DNA of 64,000 nucleotides, from NCBI GenBank assembly GCA_003762615.1, contig RIAZ01000031.1:1-64000 (forward strand). Direction: 5' to 3'. The stretch is from Muribaculaceae bacterium Isolate-037 (Harlan) (GTDB lineage Bacteria > Bacteroidota > Bacteroidia > Bacteroidales > Muribaculaceae). Below are positions 8,317-17,618 of the stretch, one piece after another (position 1 is the stretch's first letter; each line of letters opens with the position of its first letter). The notes under the pieces were generated by a model. The model worked only from the letters and a program-made list of their open reading frames with translations. It was not told the DNA's origin and made no database searches. The position numbers were made by a program, and so were the translations under genes.

Positions 8317-9615
8317 ATGCAGTTAGCATACACCATATACAGTTGGTCGGTAAAGGGAATTTTCAATACAATAAGACATTGTCGTGCAATTGTAAAGAAA
8401 ATATCAGCGCAGCAACATTCTCAGACAAAACTTGATCGTTTTATCCGGCTTCAGTCGACGTGGCAATCAAAACTTGCCTCGTCAAAATGCGCGTTACCCT
8501 CGCAGAAGACAATCTGGTTTCATGCCAGTTCGCTCGGTGAATACCAGATTGCACGCCCGATCATCGCCCGTCTGAAGCTGGAGGGGACATACCATATCGT
8601 ATTCACCTTCTTCTCTGCCACAGCAATCGATGCGCTGAAAGGGAGAGAAGGCACACCGTCAACCCCCGACGTGATCCTCCCGCTCCCACTCGACACCCGT
8701 AAGAATGCCGACAGCTTCATAGAGAAAGTAAGACCTGGCATCGCAATATTCATGGTGTCGGAATTCTGGCCCAACTTTCTGGAGTCGCTACGTAGGCACA
8801 ACATACCCACCCTTCTCTATTCCGGACTGTTCCGTCCGAAATACCATGGATTTATCCGCTCGAAATTCAGGGATTCCATGGTGAAGAAGTTCAATAAAAT
8901 AACCGTACACGATGAAACCTCGCTGAAATATCTTCAATCTACCGGACATTCAAATGCTGACCTCGTGCCCGACCCCCTTTTCGACAATGCCATATCAAAG
9001 CGCCAAGAACTCTACGACAAGACCACACTCAATGACTTCTGCCGGAATGCGGCACGTGTGCTCGTGGCAGGCAGCCTGCATCTTGACAAGGATCTCGACC
9101 TGATCGCATCAATCGCAGAGAAATACCCCGACACGAAAATAATTATCGTGCCCCACGAAATATCGCCAAAAGGATTGCACCGAATCATCGGCGCAATGCC
9201 ACGCAAGACGGTACTCTACTCCGAAAGCAAGCAAATAAAAAACCGGGACAACATACAATGTCTGGTAGTAGACTTCATCGGAGCTCTCGCCAAAATCTAC
9301 CGCTATGGCAACGCCGCCTACGTGGGCGGCGGCTTCACTCCCCTTCTGCACAGCGTCATAGAGCCGCTTGTCTACGGCATACCGGTAGCATTCGGACCAA
9401 AGACCGGAAGGAAATACATCACGTCGGTCATGCAGACGCGCGGGATAGGCACAATCGTGGATGATTCCTCATCCATCTGCGCATGGTGGGATAGGATCAT
9501 CTCCGGAAACGTAGATATGAAAAAGATAAAAAGGGAATCGGAAGACCTCTGCTCACATAATCAGGGGGGAGCCGATCACGCTCTGAATATAATAACCAAA
9601 ATGATAGAAAAGTGA
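8317..9615 (+). CDS. waaA: 3-deoxy-D-manno-octulosonic acid (Kdo) transferase
   Basis: 432 residues, family GT30. It transfers Kdo from CMP-Kdo to the lipid A precursor at the cytoplasmic face of the inner membrane. Family marks: IWFHASSLGEYQIARPII near residue 70, LPLDTRKNADSFIEKVRPGI, then FRPKYHGFI, VAGSLHLDKD and the C-terminal donor-binding AAYVGGGFTPLLHSVIEPL. The length is normal. It opens an operon with the lipid A acyltransferase and the CMP-Kdo synthetase, so substrate and donor enzymes are made together. Its stop overlaps the GTG start of the next gene. Confidence 0.93.
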   Translation: MQLAYTIYSWSVKGIFNTIRHCRAIVKKISAQQHSQTKLDRFIRLQSTWQSKLASSKCALPSQKTIWFHASSLGEYQIARPIIARLKLEGTYHIVFTFFSATAIDALKGREGTPSTPDVILPLPLDTRKNADSFIEKVRPGIAIFMVSEFWPNFLESLRRHNIPTLLYSGLFRPKYHGFIRSKFRDSMVKKFNKITVHDETSLKYLQSTGHSNADLVPDPLFDNAISKRQELYDKTTLNDFCRNAARVLVAGSLHLDKDLDLIASIAEKYPDTKIIIVPHEISPKGLHRIIGAMPRKTVLYSESKQIKNRDNIQCLVVDFIGALAKIYRYGNAAYVGGGFTPLLHSVIEPLVYGIPVAFGPKTGRKYITSVMQTRGIGTIVDDSSSICAWWDRIISGNVDMKKIKRESEDLCSHNQGGADHALNIITKMIEK

Positions 9616-10514
9616 GTTCACTCTCTTTCAAATATAAACTTGCCGACAAGGGGCTGTCGCTATTGGCATCACTGCCGTTGCCGGCATTATATGCCCTCGT
9701 GGCTCCGGTCAGATTTGTGATGCACCGCATAGTCGGATACCGCAAGAAGGTGATACGCCAGAATCTCATCAACTCGTTCCCGGAGAAAAATGAGGAGGAG
9801 ATACGGCAGATCACTGACCGGTTCTATCATCATCTCTGCGACAACATCGTGGAGACAATCAAGCTGCGCCATATCTCCGACAAGGAGCTTGCCCGGCGTA
9901 TGCGTATCGAGAATCCGGAAGTGGTAAACGATATTCTCTCGTCAGGCACTCCCGTAGTGCTCCTGTTAGGGCATATCGGGAATTGGGAATGGGTGCCGCA
10001 GCTCACGATGTCGGTGAGTGTCCGCACGCCATTCGGAGAGATCTACCGCCCTATGCACGACAAGCAATGGGGCGAAATAATCCATAACCTCCGCGACCGT
10101 TGGGACAACGTGACCCAGATTCCGCAGGATGATGCCATCAAGACCATTTTCCGTTGGAACCGCGAAGGGGCATGGATCGTAGGCTTTCTCGCCGACCAAC
10201 GACCCAACAACCGCAATCTAAACCATTGGGCGACGTTCCTGCATCAGGACACCCCTGTAGTGGTCGGTCCCGAACAGATCGGACGGCACACCAATGCCCG
10301 ATTCGTATATGCCGACATCTCCAAGACCTCACGAGGACATTATTCCATCCACTATCATGAGATCACATTGCCGGAGAGATCGGATTCCCCCTTCCCAGTC
10401 ATGAGAGAATATCTCAATCTGCTCGAAATGACCATAAGGCGAGATCCCGCGCTATGGCTATGGTCGCACAAACGATGGAAGTACCCGCGTCCTGAGAAAT
10501 GTCAGGACATCTGA
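9612..10514 (+). CDS. Lipid A biosynthesis lauroyl/myristoyl-type acyltransferase (LpxL/HtrB family)
   Basis: 300 residues. Adds secondary acyl chains to Kdo-lipid A. The catalytic HX4E motif is present in LLLGHIGNWEW at about residue 120, followed by GEIYRPMHDKQWGE and the WIVGFLADQRPNN block. One N-terminal hydrophobic segment (about 15-35) anchors it. The start codon is GTG at 9612, overlapping the TGA of waaA (GTGA), so translation is coupled. In Bacteroidales usually one such enzyme is present. The acyl chain cannot be read from the sequence. Confidence 0.9.
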   Translation: MSSLSFKYKLADKGLSLLASLPLPALYALVAPVRFVMHRIVGYRKKVIRQNLINSFPEKNEEEIRQITDRFYHHLCDNIVETIKLRHISDKELARRMRIENPEVVNDILSSGTPVVLLLGHIGNWEWVPQLTMSVSVRTPFGEIYRPMHDKQWGEIIHNLRDRWDNVTQIPQDDAIKTIFRWNREGAWIVGFLADQRPNNRNLNHWATFLHQDTPVVVGPEQIGRHTNARFVYADISKTSRGHYSIHYHEITLPERSDSPFPVMREYLNLLEMTIRRDPALWLWSHKRWKYPRPEKCQDI

Positions 10515-10549
10515 AATTAATATTACATTCAATAAAACCTATATACGAA

Positions 10550-11278
10550 ATGAATATTATCTGCGTGATTCCGGCGCGTGCCGAATCTACACGGTTCTTT
10601 GAGAAACCGCTTGCCAAAATACTTGGCAAACCCATGATCCAGTGGGTTTGGGAACATTGCATGGAGGTGACTGAGTTTTCAGAGGTATATGTCGCCACCG
10701 ACAGCGATAAAATCAAGGACACAGTGGAGGCTTTCGGTGGGAAAGTCATCATGACCTCCTCCGACCATGACACAGCCACAGAGCGTCTTTGGGAAGTGTC
10801 GCACAAAGTGGAGGCAGACCTCTACGTTATGGTGAACGGCGACGAACCGCTTCTCACCCGTGAGGCAATAATACAGTGTATCCCCTCCTCTATAGAAGAG
10901 GGTGCGCTCTACGTGTCGAACCTCATGACCGATTTCTCCAATCCGGTGGAGGTGGTCGATGCCACCAACCTGAAGATCGTGACCGACGCCAACGACCGCT
11001 GTCTCTTCATCTCCCGCAGCCCGATACCATATCCCAAAGGGAACATGGATTACGTCTACCATAAATTCGTGGGCGTCGGTGCATTCAACCGCAAGGCTCT
11101 CGAATTTTATCACAACACCCCACGCGGACCGATCGAGAAGATCGAGGAGAACGACTCATTCCGCTTCATCGAGAACGGAGTGCCCATCTACTACTACAAC
11201 TGCCATTGCAAGAGTCTCAGCGTAGACAACCGCAAGGACATTGCAGGCGTGGAGAGCTATCTTACGTCAAACAAGTGA
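10550..11278 (+). CDS. kdsB: 3-deoxy-manno-octulosonate cytidylyltransferase (CMP-Kdo synthetase)
   Basis: 242 residues from the ATG at 10550. An in-frame ATG at 10499 would overlap the previous gene and add an unrelated leader. It makes CMP-Kdo from CTP and Kdo. The nucleotide-binding start IICVIPARAESTRFFEKPLA is canonical, with VATDSDKI, VMVNGDEPLL (metal-binding Asp) and FISRSPIPYPKG following. It supplies the donor used by WaaA two genes upstream. A gap of 35 bases separates it from the acyltransferase. Confidence 0.95.
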   Translation: MNIICVIPARAESTRFFEKPLAKILGKPMIQWVWEHCMEVTEFSEVYVATDSDKIKDTVEAFGGKVIMTSSDHDTATERLWEVSHKVEADLYVMVNGDEPLLTREAIIQCIPSSIEEGALYVSNLMTDFSNPVEVVDATNLKIVTDANDRCLFISRSPIPYPKGNMDYVYHKFVGVGAFNRKALEFYHNTPRGPIEKIEENDSFRFIENGVPIYYYNCHCKSLSVDNRKDIAGVESYLTSNK

Positions 11279-11291
11279 TACCCTCACCGGG

Positions 11292-12320
11292 ATGAACAAA
11301 AACAGACATACAGACCATGCGAAGAAGCGCATCCTTGTGGTGCGCTTCTCGGCATTGGGGGATGTGGCGATGACTCTCCCGGTGGTATATTCCCTCGCCC
11401 GGCAATATCCGGACGTGGAGATTGATTTCGTGACCACCCCATTCTTCGCCCGGCTATTTCTCAATCCTCCGGCGAATCTCACGCTGCGCCCTGTCGATCT
11501 GAAGAAGGATTACCACGGAGTGAAGGGCACACTACGCCTGCTACGCTATCTGTCGTCGCTAAGACCGGACTATGTCGCCGACCTTCACAACGTGTTCCGC
11601 AGTTGGATAATCGACAGATGGTTCCAATTGAAGGGTTTGAAGGTGGTCATGGTCGATAAGATGCGCGGCGAACGCAAGGCGGCAATCTCGCAGAAGGCTC
11701 CGCAGCCATCATTCTTCTCACGTTATGCCGACGTGTTCGCGAAATTGGGATTCCCTGTTGACGTCACCTTCACCACCCTCTTCTCCGACGGACTGCCCAC
11801 CACGACCATTGAGCCGGAACATCCCGCCGTAGGCATCGCTCCCTTCGCAAGATATGCCAACAAGACTTATCCTCTGCATCTTGTGAAGCGTGTGGCGGAA
11901 ATGCTGACCGCCAACGGCATCCACGTCTATCTTTTCGGCGGACGGGGTAAAGAGGCTGAGGAATTGCAGCGTCTTGCCGACTCCACACCCGGATGCACGT
12001 CGCTCGCCGGACGCTTCCCGATAGAGGAGGAGCTTCCCCTTATGGGAAAGATGGACGTGATGGTAAGCATGGACTCCGCCAATCAGCACATGGCGTCGCT
12101 ATGCGCCACACCGGTGGTGAGCATCTGGGGTAGCACAACGCCGGAATGTGGATTCATGCCCTACCGACAGGATCCAGACAATGCGCTCTGTCTGCGCCTC
12201 GATTGCCAACCATGCTCAATAGCCGGCAAACCGGAATGTCCGCTCGCCACTCTCGCTTGCATGAACAATCTGCTCCCCGAAACAGTGGCAAATAAAATAT
12301 TATCATTAATCAAGCAATGA
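11292..12320 (+). CDS. Glycosyltransferase family 9 (heptosyltransferase-like)
   Basis: 342 residues from the ATG at 11292. The longer frame from 11241 overlaps kdsB. GT9 GT-B fold: N-terminal RILVVRFSALGDVAMTLPV, central VGIAPFARYANKTYPLHLV, then SMDSANQHMASLCATPVVSI and WGSTTPECGF of the donor domain. The family adds heptose or related sugars to the LPS core. Its position after waaA and kdsB supports a core-sugar role. The stop overlaps the next start (ATGA at 12317). The sugar is not determined. Confidence 0.88.
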   Translation: MNKNRHTDHAKKRILVVRFSALGDVAMTLPVVYSLARQYPDVEIDFVTTPFFARLFLNPPANLTLRPVDLKKDYHGVKGTLRLLRYLSSLRPDYVADLHNVFRSWIIDRWFQLKGLKVVMVDKMRGERKAAISQKAPQPSFFSRYADVFAKLGFPVDVTFTTLFSDGLPTTTIEPEHPAVGIAPFARYANKTYPLHLVKRVAEMLTANGIHVYLFGGRGKEAEELQRLADSTPGCTSLAGRFPIEEELPLMGKMDVMVSMDSANQHMASLCATPVVSIWGSTTPECGFMPYRQDPDNALCLRLDCQPCSIAGKPECPLATLACMNNLLPETVANKILSLIKQ

Positions 12321-14161
12321 ACATCCTGAATTATCTCATCCTCATACTGGCGATGTGGAGTTGGTGTGTGCTTTTTTTCTGGCTCATACAGAAACCGGTG
12401 TTCGGATTTCTAAATAAAAAGTCATGCACTGCGACAATCACTCCGCAAGCTATCTCCCGCGTGTATCTGAAAGGGGCGGTCAGCGATTTCATAATAGCAT
12501 CCTATCTTACCGCCATACCCATATTGACAGGACTTGTCCATACCCTATACCCCTCATTTGATCTCCGTTGGGTGCTCACTCCCTACTCCATAATTATCGG
12601 CATAGCCGTAGGACTGATCTGCATCGGCGATACCGGACTCTATGCCTTCTGGCAATCGAAAATCGACGCATCCGTATTCTCTTATCTGCGTCATCCGAAA
12701 GGGGCATTCGCCAGCGTGTCATATTCATATCTTGCGATAGCCATTCTGTCGGCGTGCATCGTAGCTGCGATATTCGCATGCGGCTGGATTCTTATCATCT
12801 CTGAAGCCCAACGCCACACACTCCTCGCTCCTCTACCGACCTGGCAACTTGCCGCAGCACCGATATTATGTATCCTTCTGCTTGGATGCGGCTTCCTCAT
12901 CATACGGGGATTGAAGATTCGCCCCAACAATCCGAGCGTGGTCTATTTCAGCCCCATACCCTTCTTCAACCATTGGGCACTGAACCCCATCTACAATATG
13001 ATATACTCTCTCGGTACCCGCAACGAGTTTAAGGGACGCTTCGTGGCATTCGACGACAAGGAATGTTCCGACCTCTTCACCCCACTCTTCCCTACCGACG
13101 GCTCTCCGCAGACAAAGCTGCTGAACACCGACCGTCCCAACATACTGACAATAGTATGGGAGAGCTTCGGAGGTAAATTCTGCGGGGCTATCGGGGGTAA
13201 GGCAGACGTCACCCCGGAGTTCAACCGACTGGCGGAGGAGGGAATCCTTTTCACCAACTGCCGCGCAAGCTCCTTCCGCACCGACCGAGCCCTGCCGGCT
13301 ATCTTCTGTGGACTCCCGGCTCAACCCACTACAAGCATAATCCGTTATACCCGTAAACTTGCAAATCTCCCGGCTTTACCCGCCGACTTGCGCGACAAGG
13401 GGTATGACACGGTGGCTGTACATGGAGGCGACCTCACCATCATGCACAAATCAGACTTTTACCTCTCTTCCGGACACACCCGTATAGTGGCTCAGAAAGA
13501 TCTGCCTAAGAATCTTGATGAGGATAAATGGGGCATACATGATGCTCCTGTGGCAGACTGGGTATATGACGAGGTGATGCGTCTGTCGGAGAAGAGGAAT
13601 CCTTGGCTCCTGTCGCTACAGACATTAAGTTCGCACGAGCCTTTCACCGTGCCCTACAACCGTCTACCTGATCCCGCCGAAAATTCAATGGCATATACCG
13701 ATTCCGCTGTAGGGTCGCTCATAGACCGACTGAAACAGACCCCGGCATGGAAGAACCTGCTTATTGTAGTGGTGGCAGACCATGGTCTGAATCTCGGAGA
13801 GGTGTCGTCCATACGCGACAGTTTCTCCCACATACCGATGCTCTGGACCGGCGGAGCGGTGAAAAGACCAATGAAAATCAACACGATAATGTCGCAGACC
13901 GACCTTGCCGCCACACTGCTCGGTCAGTTGGGACTTCCACATTCCCACTACCCTTTCAGCCGCGACATACTCGCCGACACCTACACCGTGCCCTCCTCGT
14001 TCCATACGTATCCCAACGGATTCCTATTTACCGACTCATCCGGATTCACCGACTTCGACAACGACTCCGGAATGGCCCTATACGGATCAGCCGATGCCAA
14101 TCGCGAAAGACGCGGCAAGGCTATCCTCCAGACTCTTTTCAGGTATCTCGACAAGCTCTGA
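12317..14161 (+). CDS. LTA synthase family membrane phosphotransferase (first copy)
   Basis: 614 residues. About five membrane segments (roughly 4-27, 55-80, 92-115, 140-165, 175-200) are followed by an alkaline-phosphatase/sulfatase-fold domain from about 275. Visible motifs: NILTIVWESFGGKFCG (first metal site), RTDRALPAIFCGLPAQP (Thr in the nucleophile position), VAVHGGDLTIMHK, and VVVADHGLNLG (metal-binding Asp-His). LtaS-like enzymes move phosphoglycerol, or phosphoethanolamine in EptA relatives, from a phospholipid to a glycan or lipid A. In a Kdo operon of a Gram-negative organism a role in modifying LPS is most likely, but it is inference. It overlaps the GT9 gene by 4 bases and abuts the second copy. 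Confidence 0.83.
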   Translation: MNILNYLILILAMWSWCVLFFWLIQKPVFGFLNKKSCTATITPQAISRVYLKGAVSDFIIASYLTAIPILTGLVHTLYPSFDLRWVLTPYSIIIGIAVGLICIGDTGLYAFWQSKIDASVFSYLRHPKGAFASVSYSYLAIAILSACIVAAIFACGWILIISEAQRHTLLAPLPTWQLAAAPILCILLLGCGFLIIRGLKIRPNNPSVVYFSPIPFFNHWALNPIYNMIYSLGTRNEFKGRFVAFDDKECSDLFTPLFPTDGSPQTKLLNTDRPNILTIVWESFGGKFCGAIGGKADVTPEFNRLAEEGILFTNCRASSFRTDRALPAIFCGLPAQPTTSIIRYTRKLANLPALPADLRDKGYDTVAVHGGDLTIMHKSDFYLSSGHTRIVAQKDLPKNLDEDKWGIHDAPVADWVYDEVMRLSEKRNPWLLSLQTLSSHEPFTVPYNRLPDPAENSMAYTDSAVGSLIDRLKQTPAWKNLLIVVVADHGLNLGEVSSIRDSFSHIPMLWTGGAVKRPMKINTIMSQTDLAATLLGQLGLPHSHYPFSRDILADTYTVPSSFHTYPNGFLFTDSSGFTDFDNDSGMALYGSADANRERRGKAILQTLFRYLDKL

Positions 14162-14162
14162 C

Positions 14163-16139
14163 ATGACAATGAAACCGAAAATCACGTTCACCCCTCTCCG
14201 GCTACTCATAAATCTTCTGTGGGTCTATCTGACGTATATCATCTGCCAGATAGCCTTCGTGCTTGAAAACCTCAGCACATTCTCCTCCTCACTGACACCG
14301 GCATCCTGCCTTGACTTCTTCATAGGTGGACTCCATTTCAGCACCTCGGCAATATGCTATACCAACATTCCCTTCATGCTGCTGTTCCTCACGGCGGCAT
14401 TCCTCCCGAAGCTGAAACCCGTCTATCTCGCAATCGTTAAATGGCTCTTTGTTATAGTCAACGGACTGTGCGCCATCATCAACCTTGCCGACGCCACCTT
14501 CTTCTCCTTCCGCCTGCAACGCACCACAGCTGCCTTCTTCTCTGAATTTCAAGGGGAAGGGAATCTGATGAAGATCGGGGGCATGGAAATGGTGTCGCAC
14601 TGGTATTTTGTAATACTTGCCGTCGCGATATTCTATCTTCTCGCCAGGCTTTATATGCGTCCGGTTCACCCCTACCACCGTTCGCCGGCATACTACATCG
14701 CCAACGGTCTGTCGGTGGTCATCATAGGGATGCTGTGCGTCTCCGGCATGAGAGGGTCAAGCATATTCGCAAAAGCCACACGTCCCATCTCCGTGAACGA
14801 TGCGTTCCGCTACACCACCTCACCAACAGAAGCCGGGATAGTGCTCAACACCCCCTTCACCATACTGCGCACCATGAGCCGCCGTTCACTCCCCACTCCC
14901 GAATATTTCCAATCGGATGAGGAATTAGCTGCCATATATACACCGCTACACACTCCTGCCAGCACTCCCGACTCCGTTGGCACACCGAAAAGGAAGAATG
15001 TGGTCATACTGATTATGGAGAGCTTTGCGAAAGAGTTTATGGGCTACTACAACCGAGGACTTGACAGCGGCACCTACAAAGGCTACACACCCTATCTTGA
15101 TGCCATGGTCGACAGCTGCATGTGGTTTGACGAAACTATCGCCAACACATTCTACAGCATCGACGCACCTCCGGCAGTGCTTGCCTCAATACCACGCGCG
15201 GAGTCGCCATTCGTGGTGTCGACACATTCCGTCAACTCAATCAACTCCCTTGCCTCTGAATTGAAGAATATAGGCTACTCTTCCGCCTTCTTCCATGGTG
15301 CCCCCGATGGCTCACTGGGTATAGAATCCTTCACCAAACAAGCAGGATTTGACAGCTATTTCGGTCAGGAGCAGTTCTATGAGGATAGCCGTTTCGGTGG
15401 TAAGGAGGAGTTTGACGGCACATGGGGTATATGGGACGAACCGTTCCTGCAATATTTCTGCGCCAAGCTTGGGGAGATGAAGCAACCGTTCATCGGGTCG
15501 GTCTTCACACTCTCATCCCACCATCCCTTCAAGGTGCCGGAGAAATATAAGGATGTCTTCACTGACGAGGGTGAGTTTGAGCTTCACAAGGCTATCAAAT
15601 ATTCCGACTATGCCCTCCACCGTTTCTTCGAGACGGCACACAAACAGGCGTGGTTCGGTAATACAATATTCGTGATCTGTGCCGACCATACGAGCAGCAA
15701 GCGCACTCATGTCGAGTATAAGAATGAGATGGGTAATTTCCGTATTCCGATCCTTATCTATGACCCTTCCGGAGATCTGCCACGCGGACGTCAACCCGGC
15801 ATCATGCAACAGATCGACATAATGCCCACATTGCTCAATCATATCGGTTATGACCGTCCATATATCGCTTTCGGCAAGGATATGCTGCACACCGCCCCTG
15901 ATGATACATGGGCTGTCAACTGGAACGACCTCCCGACGTATATCAAGGGCGACTATCTGATGATTCTCGATGGTGATAAAGTGAAAGGGATGTACAACTA
16001 CAAGACCGACCCCGACAGCAAGCTCAACCTCTACGGCAAAGGTCTACCGGAAGAGAAGGATATGGAAACCCACCTAAAAGCCTTCGTACAATCCTACCTC
16101 TCCCGAATGAACACCGATAACGTCACCGTAAAAAAGTAA
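14163..16139 (+). CDS. LTA synthase family membrane phosphotransferase (second copy)
   Basis: 658 residues from the ATG at 14163, one base after the stop of the first copy. The open frame extends upstream to 13905 inside that gene and its first 86 codons are not real. Architecture as in the neighbour: five N-terminal membrane segments, then the phosphatase-fold domain from about residue 275 (NVVILIMESFAKEFMG; FFHGAPDGSLGIESF; FVICADHTSSKRTH). The nucleophile block reads FYSIDAPPAVLASIP, with Ser where the first copy has Thr. The last 33 bases (16107-16139, encoding MNTDNVTVKK plus stop) recur at 16372-16404. Confidence 0.83.
   Translation: MTMKPKITFTPLRLLINLLWVYLTYIICQIAFVLENLSTFSSSLTPASCLDFFIGGLHFSTSAICYTNIPFMLLFLTAAFLPKLKPVYLAIVKWLFVIVNGLCAIINLADATFFSFRLQRTTAAFFSEFQGEGNLMKIGGMEMVSHWYFVILAVAIFYLLARLYMRPVHPYHRSPAYYIANGLSVVIIGMLCVSGMRGSSIFAKATRPISVNDAFRYTTSPTEAGIVLNTPFTILRTMSRRSLPTPEYFQSDEELAAIYTPLHTPASTPDSVGTPKRKNVVILIMESFAKEFMGYYNRGLDSGTYKGYTPYLDAMVDSCMWFDETIANTFYSIDAPPAVLASIPRAESPFVVSTHSVNSINSLASELKNIGYSSAFFHGAPDGSLGIESFTKQAGFDSYFGQEQFYEDSRFGGKEEFDGTWGIWDEPFLQYFCAKLGEMKQPFIGSVFTLSSHHPFKVPEKYKDVFTDEGEFELHKAIKYSDYALHRFFETAHKQAWFGNTIFVICADHTSSKRTHVEYKNEMGNFRIPILIYDPSGDLPRGRQPGIMQQIDIMPTLLNHIGYDRPYIAFGKDMLHTAPDDTWAVNWNDLPTYIKGDYLMILDGDKVKGMYNYKTDPDSKLNLYGKGLPEEKDMETHLKAFVQSYLSRMNTDNVTVKK
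16107..16139 (+). repeat. 33-nt direct repeat, copy 1 (inside the gene end)
   Basis: Identical over 33 bases, ATG through TAA, to 16372-16404. This copy forms the last ten codons and stop of the second LTA-synthase-like gene. Beyond the stop the two copies remain similar (TCAT against ATCAT) and then diverge. Confidence 0.95.
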
Positions 16140-16159
16140 TCATTAAATAAAGGAAAAAT

Positions 16160-16351
16160 ATGGAAGGACTTAGTAATAATAACAGCCGACTTATGGAAGT
16201 GTTGGGAAATGCGTATCGCAAAATGTTGGAACGCAAAGCTCGTTTAGGAGAGATGGTTCATACAGATGACGGCACAGGCGTAATGCGTACTCAATCAGCA
16301 CGCGATGTTTATGAACGGGTATATGGGCCCCTTCCCTCATTGGCTCATTAA
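16160..16351 (+). CDS. Small hypothetical protein inside a 265-bp insertion
   Basis: 63 residues, not recognised. The start is preceded by an A-rich stretch (aaataaaggaaaaat) typical of Bacteroidetes translation starts. The protein is charged, with a probable helix NSRLMEVLGNAYRKMLERKA and a second one around TQSARDVYERVYG. It has no signal peptide or membrane segment. It lies between two identical 33-nt copies of the end of the preceding gene, so it seems to have been inserted between the LTA-synthase-like gene and the GT4 gene, which would otherwise be 3 bases apart. It could also be a non-functional passenger. Confidence 0.55.
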   Translation: MEGLSNNNSRLMEVLGNAYRKMLERKARLGEMVHTDDGTGVMRTQSARDVYERVYGPLPSLAH

Positions 16352-16371
16352 TGCATTATGAACTTTCTTTG

Positions 16372-16404
16372 ATGAACACCGATAACGTCACCGTAAAAAA
16401 GTAA
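16372..16404 (+). repeat. 33-nt direct repeat, copy 2 (before the GT4 gene)
   Basis: Exact copy of 16107-16139. It restores, just 3 bases before the GT4 start (TAA-ATC-ATG at 16402-16410), the context that would have existed without the insertion. It also forms a ten-codon ORF of its own (MNTDNVTVKK) that could keep translational coupling to the GT4 gene. Confidence 0.95.
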
Positions 16405-16407
16405 ATC

Positions 16408-17589
16408 ATGGATAATGCCAACCATACACTTTCCGAATTACCGACTCTGAATATCAACTCTATCGGCTTCGACGCTAAACGCGCTGTGCTCAACTATTCC
16501 GGATTGGGCAACTATTCCCGTCTGGTGCTGGAACTTATAGCCAACCGTTTTCCGACAGCTGAGATGCGTCTCTTCACACCGAAAGTGAAGGAAAACCGAT
16601 TGTTACAACCGATTCTCCAACGCCCAAACGTATCGATAGAGACTCCCGACACCATATTCGGACGAATGTTTGGCAGCCTTTGGAGGTCGCGCGGTATGAC
16701 ATCGCAGATCAAACGCTTCAATCCCGACCTGTTTCACGGACTCTCCAACCAACTTCCCGTAGGCATTGACAAGACCGGCATCCCAAGTCTCGTCACTATC
16801 CATGACGTGATATTCATACCTCATCCTGAGTTTTACCATCGTCCCGATGTGGAGATTTACAAACGACATTTCCATCGTTCGGCAAATCTTGCCACCCGAG
16901 TAATGGCTATCAGTGAATGCACAAAACGTGACCTTATCCATTATTTCAATATACCGGAAGAGAAAATCGACATAGTGTATCAGGGGTGCGACAACTCCTT
17001 CTATATGCCTGTCACTAAAGAGAGACTTGACGATGTGCGTAAGCGTTATGCCCTTCCGGAACGTTACATCGTCGGGGTCGGCACCATCGAACGACGTAAG
17101 AACCAGTTGCTCGCAGTCAAGGCACTCCCCTCCCTCCCATCCGACATATCACTCGTGCTTGTTGGGCGTCCTACCGATTACGTCAAGGAGATTCAGAAGG
17201 AGGCAACTCGTCTTGGTGTATCCGATAGACTAAAACTGATACATGGAGCTGATTTCAAGGATTTTCCGGCATTCTATTCCGGTGCAATACTCTCCTCCTA
17301 TCCATCGCATTATGAAGGGTTTGGCATCCCTGTGATTGAATCTATTGCATCAGGCACTCCCGTTGTGGCAGCTACCGGTTCATGTCTTGAAGAGGCAGGC
17401 GGTCCGGGTGCGCTCTACGTCACACCACAATCCACCGATGAATTTATAGATGCAGCCCGTGCGATAATATCCGACACATCGCTGCGCGATTCTCTCGTGG
17501 CAAACGGACAGAAATATATCAAACGTTTCTCTGCTGAAAATTTCACGAAAGGGCTGCTTGACTCTTACGCCCGTACCCTCGGCAGCTAA
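16408..17589 (+). CDS. Glycosyltransferase family 4
   Basis: 393 residues, GT-B fold. The N-terminal acceptor part includes GLGNYSRLVLELIANRF and PDLFHGLSNQLPV. The C-terminal donor part has VGTIERRKNQLLAVKAL and the EX7E motif in EGFGIPVIES. It is a retaining transferase that uses a nucleotide sugar, probably for LPS core or O-antigen, as judged from the operon. The start follows the duplicated 33-nt repeat by 3 bases. Confidence 0.9.
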   Translation: MDNANHTLSELPTLNINSIGFDAKRAVLNYSGLGNYSRLVLELIANRFPTAEMRLFTPKVKENRLLQPILQRPNVSIETPDTIFGRMFGSLWRSRGMTSQIKRFNPDLFHGLSNQLPVGIDKTGIPSLVTIHDVIFIPHPEFYHRPDVEIYKRHFHRSANLATRVMAISECTKRDLIHYFNIPEEKIDIVYQGCDNSFYMPVTKERLDDVRKRYALPERYIVGVGTIERRKNQLLAVKALPSLPSDISLVLVGRPTDYVKEIQKEATRLGVSDRLKLIHGADFKDFPAFYSGAILSSYPSHYEGFGIPVIESIASGTPVVAATGSCLEEAGGPGALYVTPQSTDEFIDAARAIISDTSLRDSLVANGQKYIKRFSAENFTKGLLDSYARTLGS

Positions 17590-17618
17590 ACACACATATA
17601 TACCCTTAACCCATCATT

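Noticed and set aside
13905..14162. Upstream extension of the second LTA-synthase-like gene
   Set aside because: This part overlaps the first copy in another frame, is Pro/Thr/Ser-rich and unlike the family. The ATG at 14163 sits one base after the previous stop.
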